Source of the DNA: Bacillus paramycoides
GTDB taxonomy: Bacteria; Bacillota; Bacilli; Bacillales; Bacillaceae_G
Direction of reading: 5' to 3'
Length of the DNA stretch: 61,261 nucleotides
NCBI RefSeq assembly: GCF_001884235.1
Contig: NZ_MAOI01000102.1
Coordinates: 1 to 61,261, forward strand
In this document: positions 17,603 to 26,779 of the stretch, piece after piece
Layout of the letters: the number at the start of each line of letters is the position of its first letter
Numbering within the stretch: position 1 is the first letter of the stretch
Notes under the pieces: generated by a model
The model's input: only the letters and a program-made list of their open reading frames with translations
Databases searched by the model: none
What the model was told of the DNA's origin: nothing
Made by a program: the position numbers and the translations under genes

Positions 17603-18796
17603 ATGAATTTGATATTTAATATTATAGGGATTTTCATTGTATTATTATTAGTTTTCTTATGTTCGCCTAATAGAAGAAAAATAAAATGGAAACCAATCAT
17701 TGTTCTGATAATATTTGAACTTCTTATTACATGGTTTATGTTAGGCACTAAATTGGGAAGTATCATAATTAATAAAATTGCATCTTTTTTCTCTTGGCTA
17801 ATATCATGTGCGAATGAAGGTATTCGATTTGCATTTCCTTCAGCTATGGAAAATCAAACAATTGACTTCTTCTTTAGCGCATTACTTCCTATCATTTTTG
17901 TTATCACTTTTTTTGATATTCTTTCTTATTTTGGAATCTTAACTTGGATTATTGATAAAGTAGGTGCAATCATTTCAAAAATTTCTCGTTTACCAAAATT
18001 AGAAAGTTTCTTTTCCATTCAAATGATGTTTTTAGGAAACACAGAAGCACTTGCTGTTGTTCGTGATCAATTATCTGTTTTAAAAGAAAATCGTTTATTA
18101 ACCTTTGGAATTATGAGTATGAGTAGCGTCAGCGGTTCCATTCTTGGTGCTTATCTATCAATGGTTCCAGCAACATATATTTTCAGCGCGATTCCTTTAA
18201 ACTGTATAAACGCATTAATTTTAGCCAATGTTTTAAATCCTATAGAAATCACTAAAGAAGAAGATATTGTTTATTCACCTTCAAAAAAAGAAAAGAAAGA
18301 TTTTTTTTCTACCATTTCAAACAGTATGTTAGTTGGGATGAATATGGTTATTGTTATTTTAGCAATGGTAATTGGATATGTAGCATTAACAGCATGTTTA
18401 AATGGTATTTTAAGTTTTTTTGTAGCTGGTTTAACAATTCAAAAAATCTTCTCTATTATCTTTAGTCCCTTTGCTTTTTTACTCGGTTTATCAGGAACTG
18501 ATGCTATGTATGTAGCTGAATTAATGGGAATCAAAATAACAACTAATGAATTTGTAGCAATGATGGATTTAAAATCACACCTAAACACTTTACATCCGCA
18601 TACTATTGCAGTTGCAACAACATTTCTAGCCTCTTTTGCTAACTTTAGTACAGTGGGTATGATTTATGGAACTTATAATTCATTATTTGGCGAAGAAAAA
18701 TCATCAATTATCGGTAAGAATGTTTGGAAGCTCCTTGTTAGTGGAATAGCTGTTTCTTTATTAAGTGCTATGCTTGTGGGGCTTTTTGTATGGTAA
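17603..18796 (+). CDS. Concentrative nucleoside transporter, NupC/CNT family
   Basis: 397 residues with an N-terminal group of helices followed by the CNT core. Motifs include FFFSALLPIIFVITFFDILS, the gate region MMFLGNTEALAVVRDQL, GTDAMYVAELMGIKI and ASFANFSTVGMIYG, all in family order. It imports nucleosides with H+ or Na+. Ribosome site aaaggagttgttgac then ATG. Monocistronic in appearance. Substrate preference cannot be told from sequence. Confidence 0.92.
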   Translation: MNLIFNIIGIFIVLLLVFLCSPNRRKIKWKPIIVLIIFELLITWFMLGTKLGSIIINKIASFFSWLISCANEGIRFAFPSAMENQTIDFFFSALLPIIFVITFFDILSYFGILTWIIDKVGAIISKISRLPKLESFFSIQMMFLGNTEALAVVRDQLSVLKENRLLTFGIMSMSSVSGSILGAYLSMVPATYIFSAIPLNCINALILANVLNPIEITKEEDIVYSPSKKEKKDFFSTISNSMLVGMNMVIVILAMVIGYVALTACLNGILSFFVAGLTIQKIFSIIFSPFAFLLGLSGTDAMYVAELMGIKITTNEFVAMMDLKSHLNTLHPHTIAVATTFLASFANFSTVGMIYGTYNSLFGEEKSSIIGKNVWKLLVSGIAVSLLSAMLVGLFVW

Positions 18797-19049
18797 ATGA
18801 ATATCGAAGATACTTGACACCCTTACAGATAAAATTTGTGTAAACAGTGCAAGGCATAAGGAAATATGTCCCCTTTATCATTCTAGCCAAGAAGACTCCC
18901 TAAGTGAAGAGTATATCCCAATGAGTAGTCGTGATTAGACTTGGCTTTCTGCGTAGCAAAAATTGCTACTGCAGTAAATAGTGGAATAAATCCCTATAAA
19001 ATATACACAATAAACATATTGAAAAGTCTTTTCGAGGGGAGTCTATGTT

Positions 19050-20585
19050 GTGTTTCCTATTTTTAAATTTTTAAAACAAGGACGTTATTCTATAAATGAT
19101 CAAGGCAATAGAAATTCAAATATACAGAAAGAAAATGTAGAAAATCATAACATCAACTGTGACTTATTCCAAAACATAAATAATCTTCAAATACTTTTTC
19201 AACAAGCTCCTGATCTGGTAATTCGTCAATTTCAACTAGTAAATAAATCAGAAGCTGCTCTAATATATTTATCCGGATTAACAGATACACAATCTATTCA
19301 TAATAATATACTATCCCCTTTGATGCATAAACCGTTTGATATTAGTAATGGTCTCCCTGTCACAATAGGAGAAGTTCAAACAATTAATACTTGGAATCAA
19401 GTCGAAAATGCTATTTTTCAAGGGGATTGCATTTTATTAGTTCACGGTCTAGACGCAGGATATCAACTAAATACAAAAGGGTGGCCACAAAGAGATATAA
19501 CAGAACCTAGAAATGAAATCTCGCTAAAAGGGACTCATCAAGGATTTGTAGAAACATCTAGTCAAAATATAGCTTTAATACGAAGGTATATTCCTAATAG
19601 AGAATTAGTATTAAAAGAGGTTTTAATTGGTAGTAGAGGAAAGACCAAAGTATCTATTTTATATTTAAGAGATATAGCTTCTAAAGATGTACTTAAGGAA
19701 TTGGAAACTAGAATTCAAAATATTGAGGTGGACACGGTTATAAATACTGGTGAAATAATTGAATTTATTGAGGATAATCCTTATTCACCATTTCCACAGT
19801 TCATCTTGACCGAAAGGCCAGATTCAACTGTTTCTCACATCCTTCAGGGGAGATTCGGCATTGTTGTGGATCGAAGTCCAAATGTTTTGATTGCCCCCGT
19901 AAATTTCATTTCTTTCTTTCAATGGGTAGATGACTACGACACACGTTGGTTAGTATCTTCCGCTGTTCGATTACTACGCTTTATAGGCTTTTTTATAGCC
20001 TTATTATTACCTGCAACATATGTAGCGTTTATTTCATTTAATTATGAAGTTATTCCTGTACAGCTCTATTTATCAATTGCAGAATCAAGAGAACGCGTTC
20101 CGTTTCTTCCGGTGATGGAAGCTTTACTTATGGAGATTACCTTAGAAATGATGAGAGAGGCTGCCCTTCGTTTACCCACTCCCATTAGCCAGACCGTAGG
20201 GATTGTTGGAGGTATTGTGATTGGACAAGCTGCTGTTCAAGCAGGGATTGTGAGTAATATCATGATTATTATTGTTGCTGTTACAACTATAGCTTCTTCT
20301 ATTGTTCCTAATTATGAAATGGGTTTGGCAATAAGATTATTGCGTTTTCCTATGATGTTATTAGCTGCTTTATTTGGAATTGTAGGAATTATTATCGGCT
20401 GGATGACTATAATTGCACATCTTATAAGTTTAGAGTCCTTAGGTACTCCTTATGGTAGTCCTTTGTCACCTTTTCGTATTTCAGGTATGAAGGACACCTT
20501 TGTTCGCTTTCCTTTGTGGTCAATGAAGAGAAAATCTAAAAATATTACAAAGAATCACAAAGAAACTAATCCTGATAAAAGGTGA
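19050..20585 (+). CDS. Germinant receptor subunit A (GerA family)
   Basis: 511 residues, GTG start behind gaggggag. A soluble N-terminal domain (about 1-290, with HGLDAGYQLNTKGWPQRDIT and ILTERPDSTVSHILQGRFG) is followed by four or five membrane helices (about 300-470) including the family block PFLPVMEALLMEITLEMMRE. GerA-type subunits sit in the inner membrane of the spore, form oligomers with the B and C subunits and act in the first response to nutrient germinants. First gene of a three-gene operon. B. cereus has several paralogous receptors, and which one this is cannot be settled here. Confidence 0.94.
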   Translation: MFPIFKFLKQGRYSINDQGNRNSNIQKENVENHNINCDLFQNINNLQILFQQAPDLVIRQFQLVNKSEAALIYLSGLTDTQSIHNNILSPLMHKPFDISNGLPVTIGEVQTINTWNQVENAIFQGDCILLVHGLDAGYQLNTKGWPQRDITEPRNEISLKGTHQGFVETSSQNIALIRRYIPNRELVLKEVLIGSRGKTKVSILYLRDIASKDVLKELETRIQNIEVDTVINTGEIIEFIEDNPYSPFPQFILTERPDSTVSHILQGRFGIVVDRSPNVLIAPVNFISFFQWVDDYDTRWLVSSAVRLLRFIGFFIALLLPATYVAFISFNYEVIPVQLYLSIAESRERVPFLPVMEALLMEITLEMMREAALRLPTPISQTVGIVGGIVIGQAAVQAGIVSNIMIIIVAVTTIASSIVPNYEMGLAIRLLRFPMMLLAALFGIVGIIIGWMTIIAHLISLESLGTPYGSPLSPFRISGMKDTFVRFPLWSMKRKSKNITKNHKETNPDKR

Positions 20586-20589
20586 AAAT

Positions 20590-21690
20590 ATGAAAAAATA
20601 TGCATATAATGACATCACTGTCATGCAATATATCTTTATTATTAATGCCTCACAAGTAGGAACTGGAATCCTATCCCTTCCAAGGGTACTTGCAGAAAAA
20701 GCTGGCACAGATAGCTGGATAGCACTATTTATTGGCTGGTTTTGCGCTATGACCGCCAGCATTTTGCTAATTCAAACAGCCAAACACTATCCAAATGATA
20801 CCTTATATGAAATTCTTATTCGATTTTTTGGAAAAATCATTGCTACCATGGTAATTATTCTTTATATGATATATTTTGCTTTTTACGCATGGACAGTTCT
20901 AATTAATGGCATGCTTTATATTAAGGGCTGGCTTCTTCCAAAAACAGCTGACTATATTATTTTGTTTTTGTTCTCTATTCCAACCTTTCTGGTTGCACGC
21001 AATGGTGTTCGGATATTAGGTCGATACTGTGAATTATGCTTTTATATGACAATGTGGATTCCATTTTTTTTCTTCATACCATTAGAAGATGGCAATTGGT
21101 TACACTTTCTTCCATTATTAAAGGAGGGTTGGAAACCTATCTTTTCGGCTGTTCCTTCTACTATCTTTTCCTTTATAGGATTTGAAATCGCATTTTTTCT
21201 TTATCCTTTTTTGCAAAAAAAGCAATATGCAACGCAAGGCATTCTTATAGCAAATACCATAACATTTGGATTTTATCTATTTACTATAGTTATTTGCTTT
21301 TTATACTTCAGTCCAGATGCAATTTTAGAGTTTAATCAACCCGTACTAAACTTGCTTAAAGTTATTGAATTTCGTTTTTTAGAACGGTTTGATATGATTT
21401 TATTAGCTATTTACTTAATTGTCGTCTCTACTGCATGGATTCCTTGTGTATACTGTGCTACATTTTGTTCTAGTCAACTAATTGGAAAACAAGATCATAC
21501 TTCTCATGTAGCTATTTTATTATTGGCAGTAATTATAGTAACGTTTTGGATCCATCCCTCATGGAATGAATCTGAACTATTTCAAAATCTCACATCGAAA
21601 GCTGGACTTGTATTAGCTTTCTTATTCCCTGTATTTTTATGGATATATAACTTAATCCACAAAAAATTCTTTCGGAGGGAAGCACATTGA
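20590..21690 (+). CDS. Germinant receptor subunit B (GerB family)
   Basis: 366 residues with ten membrane helices, an APC-superfamily fold related to amino-acid permeases (IINASQVGTGILSLPRVLA at residues 17-35; FSFIGFEIAFFLYPFLQKK in the middle). In this family the B subunit holds the germinant site. It starts 5 bp after the A subunit stop (aaaggtgaaaat then ATG) and its stop overlaps the start of the C subunit, so the three are translated as a set. Expected in the forespore under sigma-G. Confidence 0.93.
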   Translation: MKKYAYNDITVMQYIFIINASQVGTGILSLPRVLAEKAGTDSWIALFIGWFCAMTASILLIQTAKHYPNDTLYEILIRFFGKIIATMVIILYMIYFAFYAWTVLINGMLYIKGWLLPKTADYIILFLFSIPTFLVARNGVRILGRYCELCFYMTMWIPFFFFIPLEDGNWLHFLPLLKEGWKPIFSAVPSTIFSFIGFEIAFFLYPFLQKKQYATQGILIANTITFGFYLFTIVICFLYFSPDAILEFNQPVLNLLKVIEFRFLERFDMILLAIYLIVVSTAWIPCVYCATFCSSQLIGKQDHTSHVAILLLAVIIVTFWIHPSWNESELFQNLTSKAGLVLAFLFPVFLWIYNLIHKKFFRREAH

Positions 21691-22796
21691 AGCAAAAAAT
21701 ATTATGTAGTGTTTTAATTCCGCTACTATTGCTCACAGGGTGTTTAAACTTAGACCAAATGAATGTAGAAGATGTTACACTCACTCTTATACTGGGTTTA
21801 GATTTGGACGAAAATGATAACTTGAAAGTATACTTATCCAGTCCTGTTTTCAATAAAGAAGCTAAGATTAAAGAAGAACAATATGGTGTGAAATCTGTTA
21901 CAGTGCGAAACTCTCGCGAAAAATTTGATACCCTGGTTATGGCTTTGACATCAGGAAGCAAGACACAACTTATTTTGATTGGTAAGCGACTTTTAAAACA
22001 TAAGAAATGGGTGGATTATTTAGATCCTTTTTATCGAGATCCCAAAAACACGGTTACTACAAGAATTGTTGCTGTGGATGGACCTGTTTCAGACATAATT
22101 TATTCTGCTCCCAAAAATAAACCTCGTCTTCCTATATATTTGACAAAATTAATTGATACTGGACATAGAAGAAATATTACTGTACGAACGACTCTTCAAG
22201 ATTTTCATAACCAAACAAGAGAAAAAGGAATGACAGCGAGTATAAGTGCACTTAAAAAGAATAACAATATAAAGTTGACAGGTACAGCATTACTTGATGA
22301 ACAGAATAGATATAAGCTAACTATTACACCAAAAGAAAATTTATTATTAAGCACTTTACAAAATAACATAAAGGGAGAATTTCCATTTACTATTGCCGTA
22401 CCGCTACAATCTGAAAGCAAAGAAAAACATTGGTTAAGTTTTAGTGCTCAAGGTACCAAAGTAAAAACAAGTGTACAATATAAAAATCATTTTTTGTTTA
22501 ATATGAATATACATATGAGAATTGTAATTTCAGAACGACTGTTTCCTTTTAATGTTAGGAATAATGGGGAGAGATTAGAAAAAAGCATTGAAAAGCAGTT
22601 AAAAAGTGAGTTAGAACGTTTCATAAAGAAAATACAAAAAGCAGAAATTGACCCTATAGGATTTGGGGTGTATGCACGAGCATATAAATATAAGGATTGG
22701 AAAAAAGTCCAAAAGCAATGGGGAAAAGCATTATCGAAGGCTGATGTTAAAGTTAATGTACATGTTAAAATTGGCGGAATGGGCACAATCAAGTAA
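21687..22796 (+). CDS. Germinant receptor subunit C lipoprotein (GerC family)
   Basis: 369 residues, TTG start overlapping the upstream TGA by 4 bp. The lipoprotein signal ends in LLTGC, then mature domains with family patterns (LTLILGLDLDENDNLKVYLS; ESKEKHWLSF; KAEIDPIGFGVYARAYKYKD). The C subunit is lipid-anchored to the outer face of the spore inner membrane and is needed for receptor function. Last gene of the operon. Confidence 0.93.
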   Translation: MKQKILCSVLIPLLLLTGCLNLDQMNVEDVTLTLILGLDLDENDNLKVYLSSPVFNKEAKIKEEQYGVKSVTVRNSREKFDTLVMALTSGSKTQLILIGKRLLKHKKWVDYLDPFYRDPKNTVTTRIVAVDGPVSDIIYSAPKNKPRLPIYLTKLIDTGHRRNITVRTTLQDFHNQTREKGMTASISALKKNNNIKLTGTALLDEQNRYKLTITPKENLLLSTLQNNIKGEFPFTIAVPLQSESKEKHWLSFSAQGTKVKTSVQYKNHFLFNMNIHMRIVISERLFPFNVRNNGERLEKSIEKQLKSELERFIKKIQKAEIDPIGFGVYARAYKYKDWKKVQKQWGKALSKADVKVNVHVKIGGMGTIK

Positions 22797-22825
22797 CAAG
22801 AACTCAAAATAATAATTTTTTAGGC

Positions 22826-22890
22826 ACTTCTTGGGTAGCACCACATCGCTGTCAAGCTAAGTTTATATAGTAGCCCCTAAACGAAAAAAT
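22826..22890. repeat. bcr-like repeat, half copy
   Basis: ggtagcaccacatcgctg and tcaagctaagtttatatag, followed by cccctaaacgaaaa, equal one arm of the full repeats. Confidence 0.6.
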
Positions 22891-22950
22891 AAGCTTTTTT
22901 GTTAAAATAGTATATTGAATCCCTAATTAGATGCGTATGATATATTTGAA

Positions 22951-22974
22951 AAGCGCCCTGTTTACAGGGCGCTT
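22951..22974 (-). terminator. Terminator of the cytolysin gene
   Basis: 10-bp GC-rich stem aagcgccctg / cagggcgctt with a 4-base loop and T-rich tail on the minus strand, 10 bp past the cytolysin stop. Confidence 0.88.
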
Positions 22975-22983
22975 CACTTCTAC

Positions 22984-24522
22984 CTAATGACTAATATTAG
23001 CAGTTGGGTATAATGTTGTTCCTCCAATTGAAACCTTTATTTCATTTGTTAGTGGAACATTTTGTTCATTAATAATGGTTCTCCACCATTCCCATGCAAG
23101 ACCTGTACATTCTCTCGCTACGACTTTTACATTTTTTGAATTCGGTGGAAGTGGTATGACTGTAGAGAAATGAGCAGTTTTGTCTCTGCCGCTTTCTTCC
23201 CAAGTTTTATGCGTTAGTACCTCTTTTCCATTTTGATCATATGAGAATTCATCCCAAGATACATCAAATTGAGCAACATATGCACCGTAATGATCAAGCG
23301 TCATTTTAGCACTTGAATATTCTGTAGTTGTAGTCTCAATATAATCTGTATTGTTATGAACAGCAGCAGTTGAGTTATCTTTTAAGAAAGTGCTTGTATA
23401 TGAAATTGGGTATGCTGGATTTTTAGGACTTAATTCTGCATTATCTTTAATGATATTTCGTATTTCATTAAAATCTTTTGTAACAACCTTGTTATGCTCT
23501 TTCGCATCTCCGCCTAATACTACAGCGGTAAAAGTACTGTCTTCAAAAATATCTTTGTACTGTCCACTCGTTTCGACGCTGTTATTCTTAAGTAAGGCTT
23601 TAAAGGCAGCTTGTACATCTTTGCTCTTAGATGTTGTTTCTAATTTTACATAAATTGTTCTGCCATAAGCTACATTTGACACCATAACAGGCGGAGCCAC
23701 ATTACTTACCCCTTTACGAGTTAACTCACCAAAAGTAACACTATTATCAAAAAGATCGGATGGATTGTTAGGTAGTTCAGCACTTACGGTATAAAATATT
23801 TGCTTATATGCCGCAACCATCACTTTTTTCTCTCCATTTGCAATCGCATTAAAATCAATGTTCAGTGAATTGTCAAGATATTTAGCGTTAACATTAAGAG
23901 CACTTGCTATTTGAGATTTACTATAAACCATAGATTCTGTATACTGCATTCTTGCAGGCAGCGTATGTGTTTTTGAATACTTTTCATTCCAAGTAGATAC
24001 TAAATCATCTACTGCTCCAGACACATTACCATATGTCGGATTTTGGACAGTTATTGTATTTTCTTTTCTCATGCCAGGTAAGTCTATACTAATATTCAAA
24101 GGATTTCTCTTAGCCACTAATAAACTAGGTTGATTATCTGCAAAAGCTTTATTTGCAAGTTGTACTGCTCCTGGATAAGTACGATTAGCCACAGAATCAA
24201 TAATCGAAATATCGACTGGTGACGTTGTCAGTGATTTTTTCTCACGCTCAACTACTACAAATTTACCATTTGAATTGATACTTTCTTTCGGAACAAAACT
24301 CTCTACTTTATCACCATTTACTGCTAAAATATCTCTACTATCATACTTTAAATTTGCTATACCAGTATTAATGCCACTAGCATTTTTTGTTGCATCAGCT
24401 GAATTACCTGTTTGTGTTTCCGCGAAAGAAATAGATGAATAATTAATAGTGCATAAACTAACTAATAAACATGCTAGGAATTTTATTCTTTTGTTATTTT
24501 TCTTAATTTTCAGAAAAAACAC
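22984..24522 (-). CDS. Cholesterol-dependent cytolysin (anthrolysin/cereolysin O type)
   Basis: Secreted pore-forming toxin that binds membrane cholesterol and assembles into large rings. The 512 residues include a signal peptide (about 1-34, ending ISFA before ETQTG), the four-domain fold, and near the C-terminus the signature undecapeptide [11 protein letters not shown], intact. A Thr-Leu-type cholesterol motif follows (GGTTLYP). Length and sequence agree closely with anthrolysin O as known. Start is GTG with a weak, close ribosome site (gaacggg). It lies 60 bp behind a 26-residue peptide gene and shares with it a PlcR box and promoter at 24716-24770. Confidence 0.96.
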   Translation of the reverse strand: MFFLKIKKNNKRIKFLACLLVSLCTINYSSISFAETQTGNSADATKNASGINTGIANLKYDSRDILAVNGDKVESFVPKESINSNGKFVVVEREKKSLTTSPVDISIIDSVANRTYPGAVQLANKAFADNQPSLLVAKRNPLNISIDLPGMRKENTITVQNPTYGNVSGAVDDLVSTWNEKYSKTHTLPARMQYTESMVYSKSQIASALNVNAKYLDNSLNIDFNAIANGEKKVMVAAYKQIFYTVSAELPNNPSDLFDNSVTFGELTRKGVSNVAPPVMVSNVAYGRTIYVKLETTSKSKDVQAAFKALLKNNSVETSGQYKDIFEDSTFTAVVLGGDAKEHNKVVTKDFNEIRNIIKDNAELSPKNPAYPISYTSTFLKDNSTAAVHNNTDYIETTTTEYSSAKMTLDHYGAYVAQFDVSWDEFSYDQNGKEVLTHKTWEESGRDKTAHFSTVIPLPPNSKNVKVVARECTGLAWEWWRTIINEQNVPLTNEIKVSIGGTTLYPTANISH

Positions 24523-24582
24523 CCCGTTCTTTTTTATCTTAAGATATGATAATGATTTATAAATGATTGCTAAATAATAAAC

Positions 24583-24663
24583 TTACATAAATGCTTTTAA
24601 AAGTTCTTGAACTAATGGAATTACCCCACCTAAAAATTTCAAAACTGCCATTGCGATTTCCAT
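24583..24663 (-). CDS. 26-residue hydrophobic amphipathic peptide
   Basis: ATG 24661-24663 follows a strong site (aaaaggaggaaataat). The peptide opens MEIAMAVLKF, has a central GGV and one Pro at residue 16, and closes LVQELLKAFM. It has about two Lys and two Glu among otherwise apolar residues. It can form an amphipathic helix with a kink, similar in size and character to phenol-soluble modulins or delta-hemolysin, though no family match is claimed. It is the first gene behind the PlcR/CcpA promoter and precedes the cytolysin with no obvious terminator between. It may be a membrane-active peptide or only a leader. Confidence 0.65.
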   Translation of the reverse strand: MEIAMAVLKFLGGVIPLVQELLKAFM

Positions 24664-24715
24664 ATTATTTCCTCCTTTTTGTTGCTGTTAAGATATGATT
24701 TATCTTTATGCCTTC

Positions 24716-24744
24716 ATTATAGTAAGCGCTTACATTATTATCAA
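24716..24744 (-). promoter_or_regulatory. Sigma-A promoter for the peptide-cytolysin unit
   Basis: On the minus strand TTGATA (24739-24744), 17-bp spacer, TATAAT (24716-24721). The start codon of the small peptide is about 52 bp downstream of the -10 box. Confidence 0.8.
24721..24734. promoter_or_regulatory. CcpA cre site inside the promoter
   Basis: agtaagcgcttaca matches 13 of 14 cre positions and contains the palindrome gtaagcgcttac. It fills the spacer between -35 and -10, where binding would block polymerase. This suggests glucose repression of the toxin unit. Confidence 0.75.
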
Positions 24745-24754
24745 CACATTTTTA

Positions 24755-24770
24755 TATGCAATATTACATA
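24755..24770. promoter_or_regulatory. PlcR box
   Basis: tatgcaatattacata fits the PlcR consensus TATGNANNNNTNCATA at every fixed position. It lies 10 bp upstream of the -35 box. PlcR with its PapR peptide is the known activator of B. cereus group secreted toxins, including the cytolysin. Confidence 0.92.
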
Positions 24771-24874
24771 TAAGAATGTAACAAGTTCCCTTTGCTTTGT
24801 TAATAAGAGTAGCATTAAGCATATTTTTCATTCGCCGATATTGGTCTTCCAGGAAAACATAAGTAAGTATTTTG

Positions 24875-24895
24875 GGTTCTAGTGCGAAAACTTCA
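24875..24895. mobile_element. Lone IS6-type terminal repeat
   Basis: gggttctagtgcgaaaac resembles the ends of the IS6-family elements at 26201-26219 and 44951. No transposase adjoins it. It marks a scar upstream of the cytolysin promoter. Confidence 0.4.
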
Positions 24896-24959
24896 AGATA
24901 ATTGCAAGTAAAAAGATATATGGACGCGACCAAAAGCAAGATGGTTCAAATGGAGAGAA

Positions 24960-24989
24960 GACACTCAAAGGAGAGTGTCTTTTCTTTAT
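24960..24989. terminator. Hairpin before the YjcZ gene
   Basis: gacactcaaaggagagtgtctttt stem followed by T-rich sequence; the same block precedes the second YjcZ copy near 47170. Confidence 0.65.
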
Positions 24990-25098
24990 TTTCAAAAGGA
25001 CCTGCTCAATTCATGCGTAAAAACATAAAGTAAATTGAATCCGTTAAAATACAAGAGTGACCATGTGTTTTGTCCTCTTATCTAAAGGAGGAACTATT

Positions 25099-25203
25099 AT
25101 GGGCTTTGGTGGTAGTTGTGGCGGCGGCTTTGCTGGTGGATTTGCTTTATTAGTTGTATTGTTTATTTTATTAATCATCGTTGGAGCTGCTTGCTTCTGC
25201 TAA
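25099..25203 (+). CDS. YjcZ-family sporulation miniprotein, copy 1
   Basis: 34 residues: a glycine-rich head (MGFGGSCGGGFAGGFALL) and one membrane helix ending GAACFC. Strong site aaaggaggaactatt before ATG. YjcZ-type proteins are tiny single-helix proteins of Bacillus, linked with sporulation; their action is unknown. A near-identical copy with the same flanks lies at 47301-47402. A terminator (aaaagacactcatatatgagtgtctttt) follows at about 25216-25243. Confidence 0.85.
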   Translation: MGFGGSCGGGFAGGFALLVVLFILLIIVGAACFC

Positions 25204-25215
25204 AAAAACTATCGG

Positions 25216-25243
25216 AAAAGACACTCATATATGAGTGTCTTTT
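25216..25243 (+). terminator. Terminator of YjcZ copy 1
   Basis: aaaagacactcat / atgagtgtctttt, a near-perfect stem with T run, repeated behind copy 2. Confidence 0.85.
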
Positions 25244-25264
25244 CTTTATGAAAATTATAAGTTT

Positions 25265-25557
25265 GGAAGAGAGTAACGAACGGAATTGTATTAATCGACA
25301 AAATCGAACGAAATTGAAAAGAAGGAATGCCTATTAAAGAGGCTGTATTGAAGGGTAGTCTTTAAAGGATTAGACCAATCTTTATGACAGCAGCAACAAT
25401 CCTTACTTTATTACCACTTGCATTTTCTCATAGTACAGATACGGTTATTTCTCAAACATTAGGTATCGTGGTTATAGGAGGAATGGTTACATCAACAATT
25501 AACAGTTTTATTATCATTCCAATTATTTATGAGTGGCTTCAACACCACTCAATATAG
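25265..25557 (+). pseudogene. RND/MMPL-type efflux permease C-terminal remnant
   Basis: One frame reads VTNGIVLIDKIERN, stop, KEGMPIKEAVLKGSL, stop, RIRPIFMTAATILTLLPLAF, then TLGIVVIGGMVTSTINSFII and IPIIYEW. This is the C-terminal membrane block of SwrC/AcrB-like RND pumps, including the usual GMPIKEAV and RPIFMTA loops. It has two nonsense codons, no N-terminal 900 residues, and its end runs directly into an IS6 remnant, which probably caused the truncation. Confidence 0.8.
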
Positions 25558-26219
25558 AGATTGCTGTTTTATATGACTTTAATCTTAACATATAACAAAC
25601 TCGTCTTTTAATAAACCGGTGATCTTGTTCCACTATATTATTGAGATATTTAACTTGCCTTAGTTGTATGCCTTCAGGCATATGTTTCTCTTCTTTCAAT
25701 TCTTGAATCGCTACAGGATAGGCAGAGTTCTTATCTACTGTTATCACACGAGGTTTAGAAACATACGAAAAAGCCAAGGCCTTCTTGAAAAAGCGCTTGG
25801 CTTTTATTTATCTCTTGATTTACTTAGATAAAAATCAATTATATTACTCTCTGAATCAACTGCACGAAATACGTACTTTCATTGACCTTTTACTTTAATA
25901 TATAGGTTTCATCGACTCTCCACGAATCATTTGTTAATTTAAGATGATGTCGTACTTTCTCTGCTAATTGAGGACCATATTGATGAACCCAGCGCATAAT
26001 GGTTGTGTGAGCCATTGATAATACTCTTTCCTCCATCATTTCCACCAGGTTACGGAAGCTCAAATTGTACCGTAGGTACCACCTTACTGTTAATAAAATG
26101 AGTTCATGCTGATAATGCTCCCATTTGAACAAATGCTCCCTTTCCATACTGGTGACGCATCTTTTCTAGAGTAGTACTATCAGTATGTCCAGGTTTAAGA
26201 GATTTTTTGCATCAGAACC
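25540..26219 (-). mobile_element. IS6-family (IS240-like) element, degraded
   Basis: Minus-strand transposase pieces at 25890-26147 (EHYQHELILLTVRWYLRYNL, then LTNDSWRVDETYI) and 25523-25777 (KPRVITVDKNSAYPVA, VKYLNNIVEQDHRFIKRRV) lie in order but in separate frames. D-D-E catalytic residues are present as WRVDET, TVDKNSAYP and NNIVEQDH. The terminal repeat ttttttgcatcagaacc survives at 26201-26217; the other end is lost in the RND remnant. Confidence 0.8.
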
Positions 26220-26298
26220 TTATATTCTTTTATTCAAGGTTTTTAAATGAATTGAAACAAAAGCTCTCTGTTTTCAACAGAGGATTTTTTTATCAGCC

Positions 26299-26637
26299 TT
26301 ATTTGTCACCTGGTGCAGGTTGATCTACTCCCTTAACGCGATGTTTATGTCCATTATCTTCTGTCGTATAAAAATCATAATAATGAACATGCATCCCATT
26401 TCCAACTGGAATTGCTGGTCCAGAATATGCCTTGTAATGGTGCGTATGCCCATCCTCAAAAAGAACATACCCTTCTGTATAATGTATATGTTCCCCATTT
26501 GGTGCTTGTATTGGTGGAGATGTAACGTCTAAACATTGATGCACATGCCCACCTACAACAGATGTATAATCCACTGATCCATGGTTATGCTTCGGTACAA
26601 ATCCAGAAACAAAATCATCTTTTCCTACTCTGTTCAT
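26299..26637 (-). CDS. YmaF-family histidine-rich protein
   Basis: 112 residues from ATG 26635-26637, the start with the best spacing to aaggag; ATG 26644-26646 is possible. The body repeats HxH motifs (KHNHGSVDYTS, GGHVHQCLDVTSPP, GEHIHYTEGYV, GHTHHYKAYSGPA, HVHYYDFYTT, GHKHRVKG) as in YmaF proteins, a Bacillus family of unknown function that probably binds metal. It is a cytoplasmic or spore protein with no signal. A decayed metal-efflux gene lies next to it on the same strand. Confidence 0.8.
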   Translation of the reverse strand: MNRVGKDDFVSGFVPKHNHGSVDYTSVVGGHVHQCLDVTSPPIQAPNGEHIHYTEGYVLFEDGHTHHYKAYSGPAIPVGNGMHVHYYDFYTTEDNGHKHRVKGVDQPAPGDK

Positions 26638-26779
26638 TCTACTCATGCTCCTTATACACAAAAATAAGTTCTATAACTAATATGTTTTCAATTTCAAAAT
26701 AATTACTACTATATATTTATCTAAACTAACAAAAGTAATTTCTAATTACCTACTTTTATAACTCTAAACTTTAACATGC

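Noticed and set aside
24679-24939. Open frames upstream of the cytolysin on both strands
   Set aside because: They cover the PlcR box, promoter and an IS6-type end; no ribosome sites, no protein features.
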